Below, in pieces: positions 56,686 through 64,000 of a stretch of 64,000 nt of DNA. Positions within the stretch are counted from its first letter, which is position 1, and each line of letters begins with the position of its first letter. This DNA is from Diplolepis rosae (taxonomy: Eukaryota; Arthropoda; Insecta; Hymenoptera; Diplolepididae): the NCBI GenBank assembly GCA_030998225.1, contig JAPYXD010000715.1, positions 7,878,501 through 7,942,500 on the forward strand, written 5' to 3'. The position numbers and the translations under genes were made by a program. Under the pieces are notes generated by a model. It searched no databases. It was not told the origin of the DNA and worked only from the letters and a program-made list of their open reading frames with translations.

Positions 56686-56915
56686 GCCGATCGGGTCTAG
56701 AAGGCTAAGGTAAAAAAAAAGAGCCCGACCGTGGTATCTATACTTCAAATGTAGTGCGTTTCTTTACCGACACTCACGATTTTTTTACTTATTTTAATGT
56801 ATTTTCATGTTTATCCCGTACAATGAATGGCATTATGAATTCAGACGAATTTTTTAAGTCCATTCGATGTCACTAGGACAATGTTTTCGTAGAATATTAT
56901 TGGAATTCCATGATC
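56686..56915 (+). repeat. Interspersed repeat family C (copy 2), abutting gypsy protease
   Basis: Nearly identical to 35470-35712. The junction with the protease frame is around GATCGGGTCTAG at 56686-56700, where the frame stops. Just before the junction both copies share ATCAAGAGA, so the junction may be a deletion mediated by short homology. Confidence 0.75.
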
Positions 56916-57137
56916 TGGAGCAGCCCCCGGAATCTCTGGAGTTGAAAATGTCACAGATGTTGACCGTTGGCCACCGTGGCGCTGGCTGTTCATGAGGCCG
57001 ACCTTATACAGATTAGCATTATAGAACATTGAAATTTAACGTTTCTTGTGAAAAATTTGTGTCTGAAGTGCTTTTGTGTGCTTCTTAGGTAAATTGGAAT
57101 GGTTTTAACAGTCGGTGATATAAAAATTTAAGTGAAA
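56916..57137. other. Short noncoding segment upstream of the THAP start
   Basis: GTTGACCGTTGGCCACCGTG and TGGCGCTGGCTGTTCATGAG give it a G+C-richer patch near 56960-57000. Nothing is recognised. Confidence 0.35.
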
Positions 57138-57182
57138 ATGCGGAAATTTGTTGCTGTAGGTTGCAAAACAGGCTACACGTAA
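57138..57182 (+). pseudogene. Start of a THAP domain, truncated after 14 codons
   Basis: ATG at 57138 begins MRKFVAVGCKTGYT then TAA. A cysteine followed by xxGY about ten residues from the start is the signature opening of THAP domains in P-type transposases, but the first zinc cysteine is missing and the rest is replaced by another repeat from 57184. It is a fragment only. Confidence 0.45.
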
Positions 57183-57189
57183 TGCTCTG

Positions 57190-57890
57190 AAAAAAAAGAA
57201 TTGATTCTGAAATTATTGATTCAATTTGATCGATTAATCGGTTAAAAAGATGATTTTTGAATCGATCTTCAAAAATCGATACCTTTTTCTGAAAATGATA
57301 AATTTCTGTAAAATAACCTTTTTTAAAAATGTTTTATAACAATTGGAAATATAATTGTCACTTGCATATTTTGTGAATTTAAATTATCAAAATAAAAAAG
57401 TGTTTATATCAATAAAAAAGGAAATTAGGCTTAAAAAACACACTATATTTGCGAATCAGGAACGTTTTTTATTTTTTAAAATTGCACAATTTCTAAAGCA
57501 ATGCGTATTATAATTAGTGATAAAGTTTCTGACATAAATATGAAGTATTACTATAAAGTTTATAATATTAATATACTTTGAACTTTGCATATCACCTAAA
57601 GTATTATTTATGATAAAATTTCTGGCATAAATATGAAGTATTATTATAAAGTTTATAATATTAATATACTTTGTATATCACATTAAGGATATTCTCGTGG
57701 TCGACCCCTTGATCTCACTTTTAAACTAAAAAACAGTTCATAGGAACAGTTCATAGAAATAGGAAACAGGAAAAAAAGAAAGGAGAATCGTTCGTAAAGG
57801 TCGAAAAAAAATATCAATCCAACCGATTAATCGAGTAAAAAAGGTCGATCTCCGTAGAATCGAATCGAGATCGCCCATCCCTAATTATAG
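57190..57890. repeat. Degraded element with CGATTAATCGG ends and an internal 92-bp duplication
   Basis: ATCGATTAATCGGTTAAAAA near 57233 and CCGATTAATCGAGTAAAAAA near 57820 mark the two sides. Inside, 57517-57608 is repeated at about 57611-57700 (AAATATGAAGTATTA, then TATAAAGTTTATAATATTAA). No coding region. Confidence 0.55.
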
Positions 57891-58574
57891 ATAAAATACA
57901 CATAATAAATTATGTGCATATGAGATCTAAATATCCATTATACTATTATGAAATATAGTATATTATGTTGACTATTATTTATTACAAACATATTTGTTCT
58001 TAGTGTTTTCAAATACTTATATAGGAATTTTATAAATTCTTTATATTTGTTACTTTTTCAAATGTACGTTCATTCCTTATGTGAAAGTTTTGTTCATAAA
58101 AATGTAATTTTTTCAATTACTGAGAAGTTTTAAAATATAAAATACAAAATGTCCTATAATAAAATCTAATTTTTCTAACAAAATCAAGATGATATAATTA
58201 ATACCCGTATTATAATTCAATTTGTATGGAATTCCAATAGCCAATTTTTCTATTATAATATGTAAGACTGATATAATATCAGTAATATTGATAATATAAA
58301 TAAATATTGTATTTTTATTTAATAATCACAATGTAAATATTAATGTTAAAACGAAGATAACAGAACTTTGATTTCAATTTCCAGCCAGAATTACAAAGAC
58401 AATTTTCGCCTAAATTTTAAGTATATTACCCTTTATATCAGTAAAAATTGCTCTGAATAATATTTAAAACTTTCTAATTTAATGTGTTGTAAAAAAAAAA
58501 TATGATCAAGTAGTTTTTATCCCCAAAAATTTAATTTTTATGCATTTTTCCCATGCATTAAAATGAATTCAGGC
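57891..58574. other. A+T-rich stretch, nothing recognised
   Basis: Low-complexity sequence with no inverted repeat or reading frame worth noting. Confidence 0.5.
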
Positions 58575-58735
58575 CTGGAGCACGGTCGTATAGACAGGTC
58601 TGGCATCTCCCGTGGTGGGGGATGTTCCCTTATCGTGACGAGTAGTAGTTTCGAAAGTGACCGCTTGGGCAGCGCTGCAATCGAGTAGTGGAAGGAATAC
58701 CCGTGGTCTACAGCAGCCGTATGCATCAGCCCGTA
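58575..58735. repeat. Repeat family E (copy 2)
   Basis: GTCGTATAGACAGGTCTGGC, CATCTCCCGTGGTGGGGGAT and GACCGCTTGGGCAGCGCTGC are shared with 45751-46000. Here both parts are in the same orientation. It may be a SINE-like or small structured repeat. Confidence 0.65.
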
Positions 58736-59425
58736 TTTCACGATTCTAACTTAACCCCCTTAGTTTCCTAAGTTGAATTCCTAAGTTAGTTTGCCGAATC
58801 GTCACACGCGGCGCTAACTGTACCATCACTCCCTGAAAATACACAGTAACATACGAAGAATTTAATAAAAAAAATTTTTAAATATATTATTCAATGCCAT
58901 AAATGAATAAAAGAGATCAGACTTTAAATAATAATATTATTTGGATACTTTAAATTAAATTTTCCCCTTTTTATTCATATTTATCTCGTACAAAAACTAT
59001 TTTGAAACATTCAGCTGATATTAGAATTTAAATATTAATATCTCTTTTATTCCTTTTTGGCATTGAATAATAACTTTTTAAAATTTTTTATATTTAATTG
59101 TCTACATATCACTGCATTTATATTATTTTTTTGAGGTAAAATTAAGTTAAAAAATGGAAAAAAATGAAAAATTCTGAACAAGGACCGAAGTTGATGAGAG
59201 TTATAATTAGTTGGAAATCATTATGAATAATTAAAGAAAATAGAATATAAAAAAAGGAGAATATTAATTTATATTTTTAAAATAGTCTACTAACATTAAT
59301 GAAAACAGTCTACAAAAGTAATAACTGTCCTCCCTTTCTTCGACCGTTATATTATTAAATTATATGTTTGGTTTCGTCGGTTTTAGGGTCCATAAAACAA
59401 CATTAAAGAGAAATTATTGACCCTA
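58736..59425. other. A+T-rich stretch, nothing recognised
   Basis: 58740-58840 is of balanced composition (GTCACACGCGGCGCTAACTG). The rest is A+T-rich. GGTTTTAGGGTCCATAAAAC near 59377 resembles the TTTAGGGTCCA of family A ends. Confidence 0.4.
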
Positions 59426-60508
59426 GCGAACTGGCTGAACGGTAGCTTTACGCTGTAGCGTAAAGCTATCGTAAAGTTATCGTAAAGTAGCATTATAACT
59501 CATGAATGAGGCAAAATAAATATTCAAAATGTTTTTATCCTTATTCTGCGTTAAAAATAACGTTAAATGGTGAATGAAATATGCAATAATTTTATTTATT
59601 GATGCTAAAAATTTAAAAAAAAAACATAATACCTGTCATTAAAGGCAGTGGAGTGGTTCATCACTTTCCATGATTCACCGTCACGATTGACTTTTTGTTA
59701 AAGTGAGATGAAAGTATAGTTGCGTCTCACTCTAACCCATAGTCAACTTTAACCGTGGAGACGTTCCACACAAGGGGAACCCCTGCACTGCCTTCAATGA
59801 CAGGTACAGTAAAACCTATCGTAGCCGACACATATGGGAGACAAGTTCGGCTACGATGGGTACCAATGACATGCGATAATTGCTAGGGACTTACTACTAG
59901 CTTGGTTCAGTGCTGTGACAACAGGTGCCCCTGTGTTTAGTAACACACGTACCGGCTTGTACATATTTTTTGTGTTTACTTTTGTGCAAAAAGGTGAGTA
60001 AAAGTTAGTTTGAAAAATAATCAGTTCTTTTGTTGATAATTTAAAAATTTCATGGATAAATTCAGTCGATAAAAAACTATAAGGAATACTTAGTGCTTTT
60101 AGTGGAAAATGTATAGATGACAGTTGAGGTTATGTTGCACGACTGTACATACATATTTAGGATCTTAATAAGTTGAAATATAATTGGTTATAATAATTCT
60201 CCAATTTTTCGAAGTTAAATTGTAATTAAAATTTATAATTCAAATATAATCATTAATTAAATTAATATTTCATTTTAAATATTCATTGAAAAAAAATTAC
60301 TAAGATTTTTTACAAAAATATGAGGACCCTCCAAAGACGGTGTTTAAGACGGCCCTGACCATGCACATTTCTCGACCAATAATGTGAAGCGTCAGAGTGG
60401 GATGTTCGTTAGGAGAGTGTCGGCTACGATAGGTTTTACTGTATTATGTTTTTTTAATTTTTAGCGTTAATAAATTAAATTATTGCATATGTCCATTACT
60501 TTTCTGAA
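59426..60508. mobile_element. Palindromic element family F (copy 2), split by a pogo-like MITE
   Basis: The end GCGAACTGGCTGAACG is followed by repeated CGTAAAGCTAT/CGTAAAGTTAT (11-bp period). The centre is the ACCTGTCATT palindrome (59632-59812). The opposite arm resumes after the inserted MITE at 60444 (TTTTTAGCGTTAATAAATTA) and is cut at 60508. Copy 3 is at 62796-63168. Confidence 0.7.
59807..60441. mobile_element. pogo/Tigger-like MITE, 635 bp, TA target
   Basis: Ends CAGTAAAACCTATCGTAGCC and its inverse are each flanked by TA (59805-59806 and 60442-60443), and the host palindrome continues across when the element is taken out. CAGTAAAACC-type ends with TA duplication are typical of pogo-class Tc1/mariner relatives. 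No transposase. Confidence 0.8.
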
Positions 60509-60842
60509 GGTAGGTATACATTGTACCATAGTTTTAGTCGCCCAAAGTTTCAATTGCCCATAAAATCAACAGATGTCACTATATTTGAAAAGCAGTATTT
60601 GACAAAGATTATGAAAGGAATGCGTTGGCAAAAATTGCAAGTATACATCAAATATGGGCGGTAGAAAGCGCTTCAGGGAAATGTACAGGAATTCTGCATT
60701 TTGCAATCTTCGCAGTTTTTGCCAACACATTCCTTTCATAATCTTCGTCTAACACTGCTTTTCAAATATAGTGACGTCTGGTGATTTTATGGGCAACTGA
60801 AACTTTGGGCAACTAAAACTATGGTACAATGTATACCTACCC
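60509..60842. mobile_element. Palindromic MITE, 334 bp, 8-bp target duplication
   Basis: GGTAGGTATACATTGTACCA is mirrored by TGGTACAATGTATACCTACC. The arms extend about 130 bp (AACACATTCCTTTCATAATC against GATTATGAAAGGAATGCG). TTTCTGAA flanks both sides (60501-60508 and 60843-60850). It is inserted into the family F arm. Confidence 0.85.
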
Positions 60843-60895
60843 TTTCTGAACACCTGCCTGAAACTGTCAGCTCGGGCAAGAGAGTGAATGAATTG

Positions 60896-61434
60896 CAGCG
60901 TTGCCAACGATCGAGACAAAGAGTCAGGAGCTTTTTATCAGGAGATTTATAAAAATTATGAATTATTCATAAAATAATTAAAATACTCTTAAATAATATA
61001 ATTTGATTATATATAAGCAAAATGACATGAAATGAAGCATTTTTCAGGTGTAAACATCATTCTTTCACATTTTTCAACCAATGAGATCCCGGATTCGTCA
61101 GCCACCTTAAATTTTCTCGCGGGAAAATTTCAAATTCTCTTGACGCGAAAATGATTATTATTTTTGAAATAATAAGCAATGAAATCCTACGTCGAGGACA
61201 ATAGGGTAATTGAGGAATAGGGGAACAGCATTTAACCAATGAGATGGTTGCCTGGGGTTCGTGCGACGACAATCGCATTGGTTAAATCCTGTTCCCCTAT
61301 TCCTCTATAGGCTCCTGTGCACTTTGCTCAAGTGCCGAAAAAAAATCAGGAGACTTTAAAGAAAATCAGTATATCAGTAGCCACTCTCAAAAATCAGTAG
61401 AACTCCTGATAAATAAGTAACAATGGCAACGCTG
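60896..61434. mobile_element. hAT-like MITE, 539 bp, CAGCGTTGCCA ends
   Basis: Terminal CAGCGTTGCCA and TGGCAACGCTG with near-identical 8-bp flanks (ATGAATTG and GTGAATTG). The interior includes a further 32-bp-arm palindrome at 61213-61305 (GAGGAATAGGGGAACAG and CTGTTCCCCTATTCCTC). No coding region. Confidence 0.75.
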
Positions 61435-61851
61435 GTGAATTGTGGGTTAGGCTGTCTCTCGCTAACGCCGAGGCCTAGAGTTCTGAGTCGGTTATATTAC
61501 ATTGAGAACGGTAACAAGAATGAGAATATTACCGAGAATATAACCGGCAGATAAATTCACTTAGAATTTATGAGAATTTTCTCATTTTGACTTTTTAAAT
61601 GTTTTAAACAATCAGAATCAATTATTTATTGCGTATAAAATTATATTTCAATATTTCAAACATATTCTGATTGTATATGATGAGCGTCTGTCGAAATTTA
61701 ATAAATATCATAATCACAACACGTCGTTTGCCTGTTGCCGGTGGTTGCCGGGTCTGCAAGTACTTATCACGAAAAGTTGATCCTAATGTGACTGAATGAG
61801 ACGAAGCGAAGGATATCAAATGCAATGGAAACATTAGTTTATTTAATTAGA

Positions 61852-62650
61852 ATACACTACCGGTCAAAATTGGGGAACCACGTGTTTTTTGATGATTACT
61901 TAAATTATATTAATTTTAATTTTGTGAATGATGAAATTTTCTCTCATTATGAATTGAATGCCATCAAAATTCTCTATAAAATGAGCCCAGAATGAAGTTA
62001 TTTTGTTAAATTTTGAAGAAGGTATTGCAAAAAAAGTCTAGATTTCAATGTTTTCTTAAATTTTAAAAAACTTTCAAAATAATCAACATTTATTAATGTT
62101 CTTGGGCTTATTTTAAGCTAAGATTCTTCCAAATCGCAGTAAATTGTCATAATAAATTTATAATTTTTTTCTTATATTGTGCAAAGAGTTAAAATTGTAA
62201 CAAAAAGAAAGGGAAAGTTCGAAAACATTCCATCTGCAGGGAAATCATAATAAAAATCATATAAATATATGTTTGAAGGGAGCACTATAGAAAATTCATG
62301 ATTATATGTTTTATATACCTTATAAAAATGTTTTTCTTAGCAAAAGCAATATTGGAATTTTTCTAATTTTTTTATTCGAACTTTTACCTAGTGCACTGTG
62401 CAAGAAAAAAATTATTGGATTTCCATGAATCATGGCTTATTCTTTTGGCGAAAAGATTCGCTATAACTCTACTGTTTCCAATTTTAAAAGTACAGTTTTC
62501 TATTATTAAAAGCGTTGAAACAATTTTTCAAAAAGAATTTTTTTTCAAAATAGCTATATTTGTAGATTTTCCACTTATTTGATAACTGGGAAACAGTAGG
62601 GTTATAGAGAATATTTTCCCTGGTAAAATAGGCCATGATTTATGAAAATT
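61852..62650. mobile_element. Tc1-like relic with an internal hairpin
   Basis: It begins CACTACCGGTCAAAATTGGG and shares about 350 bp with 7850-8260. At 62425-62490 and 62570-62640 are inverse arms (GCTATAACTCTACTGTTTCC against GGAAACAGTAGGGTTATAG), similar in style to the hairpin at 20060-20250. A 63-codon frame (62391-62582) crosses the hairpin and has no transposase motif. Confidence 0.55.
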
Positions 62651-62759
62651 CAATTTTTTTCAAAAAATTGATAAGAAGGTTTAGTAAGGAAAGATTCTAT
62701 TACAACAAATAATTTAAAAAGTATTATTTTTCGTGATTTTTAAATATTCTCCATAAGAA

Positions 62760-63168
62760 ATAATTTTTTCTGTTTCATATGAAACGACTAATGTTCACCT
62801 TTTGTGGAACGTCTCCGTTAAAGTTGACCATTGGTTGGAGTGAGACACAACTATATTTTCATCTCACTCTCACAAATAGTCAGTCCTGAAGGCGAAAACA
62901 TAGAAAGTGATGAACCACTGCACTGCCTTCAATGACAGTTATTATGTTTTTGTAATTTTTAGCGTAAATAAATAAAATTATTGCATATTTAAAATACCAG
63001 TTAACGTTATTTTTAACGCAGAATATGGATAAAAACATTTTGAAATTTTATTTTGCCTCATTCATGAGTTATAATGCTACTTTACGATAACTTTACGATA
63101 GCTTTACAATAACTTTACAATAACTTTACGCTACAGCGTAAAGCTAACGTTCAGCCAGTTCGCTAGGA
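62760..63168. mobile_element. Palindromic element family F (copy 3)
   Basis: The inverse of 59426-59830: GGAACGTCTCCGTTAAAG, CTGCACTGCCTTCAATGACA, then CGATAACTTTACGATAGC repeats and CGTTCAGCCAGTTCGCTAG. The 11-bp TTTACGATAAC unit is repeated about five times. Confidence 0.75.
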
Positions 63169-63770
63169 TTATGAAGGTCAAATGTTATATATTTTTTTTT
63201 AAATGTAGTTTAAGCTATATTACTCTATATTTTATATGCTAGGTCTTAAAAAGTTGAACAGTATTGAGGAAAATGAAAACAAAAGGCTGAAAATGATTAC
63301 TAAGATTCTCAAGTTCATTAAAGTAATGTGTTTTACATAATTAAAATATAATAATGTTCTATTTTGTTTTAATAAAAATTGTTTAAAGAATTTCATGCAA
63401 ATAAGACGTTTAGTTTACTGAAGAAATTAATATAATTCATTGAAATTTTTATAATTATGAAGATAATGTTAATTTAATATCTTTAGTATTAATTTCAAAG
63501 TGAACATAACCTAAAATTTCAGCGGTGAAAAGTTTTAATATCTTGAGAGTAAAACAATTTCAAGGTTCTTTTTTATTCCAAACACATGTACACAATCAAA
63601 TGCCTCTTATTTAATAACAAACATGTTTTCAAAATTGATAAGTACACATAAATTGATATGTAAAACATTAATTCACCAAATTCTCTTTATATTCTCTTAT
63701 ATTCTTTAAATTCTTTAATATTCTCAGTTATATTCCACCTACTTAAATTCTCGAGAATTTAAGAACTCTA

Positions 63771-64000
63771 AGTATAGACAGGCAAAGATATTATAAACCT
63801 AGATGCGGTGCAGGCCTAGTTCCCCGCGAAGATTGTAGACGGCGCGTCCGGCGAAAATGTTCAGGTCCCCCCATACACCTCTGCCCGCCGATTTAACATC
63901 CGAAGTATTGGGCCAACTAAACCTTAGGAGCGCTGTCCACAACTCTCCCCGTACCCCTCAATCCTCTCGAAAACCAATAAGCTTACATTTGTTTAAGCTG
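63771..64000. other. Unrecognised segment at the window edge
   Basis: From 63810 the composition is G+C-rich (GGCGCGTCCGGCGAAAATG; TCAGGTCCCCCCATACACC). No frame or motif is identified. It may be the start of another element continuing beyond the window. Confidence 0.35.

Larger units (their letters stand above)
52002..56698 (+). pseudogene. Ty3/gypsy gag and protease, multiply interrupted
   Basis: The gag start at 52002 reads MSNSNTPVESAQKVITRSKA. After several frame breaks the capsid-like region appears at 52558-53010 (VVPLFDGSNLPLSHFIEGC; CFIGGLSPYLDIRVEEKDTF). A family B repeat (53011-54290), a SINE-containing segment (about 54511-54827) and a hAT-like MITE (55260-56236) interrupt it. 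The first zinc knuckle (CLICKKSGRTTDEC, 54340 area) lacks its histidine; the second (CNYCKKPGHLVRDC, 55200 area) is intact. Between them is a strongly Asn-rich stretch. Protease follows at 56203-56698 (LGSEFFQDNSLNIKR), where the catalytic D-S/T-G site reads HSGA. Reverse transcriptase onward is gone; family C repeat sequence follows directly. The element is dead. Confidence 0.85.
61476..63770. mobile_element. Larger relative of the gag-inserted hAT-like MITE, with nested insertions
   Basis: Ends TAGAGTTCTGAGTCGG and TTTAAGAACTCTA match those of 55260-56236, including GGTTATATTAC and TATTCTTTAAATTCT inside the ends. Flanks do not form an 8-bp duplication, so a rearrangement is likely. Inside lie a Tc1-like relic (61852) and a family F copy (62760-63168). 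Confidence 0.6.

Noticed and set aside
63771..64000. rRNA or R-element insertion because of the G+C-rich sequence
   Set aside because: No string could be matched to a known rRNA segment.

Overview
The window reads as A+T-rich intergenic and intronic DNA from an insect. Evidence: introns with GT/AG borders, no prokaryotic operon structure, P-element transposases, a DUF4817-type Tc1/mariner transposase, a Ty3/gypsy element with the insect-type gag, and dense MITE-like inverted repeats. I cannot place the species; a hymenopteran with a large repeat-rich genome fits but is not proven. No conserved single-copy host gene was recognised. Nearly everything that can be named is a transposable element or its remnant, often nested.

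Layout. 1-2.05 kb: minus-strand P-element transposase, frameshifted and interrupted by a 758-bp Tc1/mariner element. 2.6-3.6 kb: a palindromic element. 4.38-6.46 kb: a likely solo LTR flanked by CTAC, sitting inside a tRNA-like sequence and carrying six hairpins with an almost invariant loop. 6.5-9.9 kb: A+T-rich DNA with a CTAG-dense block, a Tc1-like relic and a MITE. 9.9-11.4 kb: three phase-compatible exons of an unrecognised minus-strand coiled-coil gene. 14.2-27.5 kb: the only long intact gene, a plus-strand three-exon transposase-like gene (tnp2/CMC, EnSpm-like; about 997 aa) whose introns are full of MITEs. It is head to head with the minus-strand gene, so the two could be a two-gene transposon.

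28-31.1 kb: nested inverted-repeat elements, one carrying a broken zinc-motif N-terminus. 31-36 kb: mostly featureless, with a CTAG-dense block and a long (TC)n tract. 36.06-49.47 kb: a large palindrome built from ~268-bp tandem repeats, split by an ~8.5-kb insertion (37.49-46.0 kb) and by a 1.86-kb non-autonomous P element with a perfect 8-bp target duplication. The 8.5-kb insertion holds a minus-strand gypsy pol relic with a 65-codon tandem repeat, a G+C-rich island with 147-bp repeats and a TATA-like promoter, and other repeats. 49.5-50.5 kb: another P-element fragment.

50.7-56.7 kb: a plus-strand gypsy leader, gag and protease relic with three covarying hairpins in its leader, interrupted by a repeat, a tRNA-like SINE and a hAT-like MITE with an 8-bp target duplication. 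57-64 kb: palindromic MITEs, a pogo-like MITE, hAT-like MITEs and a second Tc1-like relic, nested or interleaved.

All coordinates come from reading the sequence by eye. Family names rest on remembered motifs, not searches.
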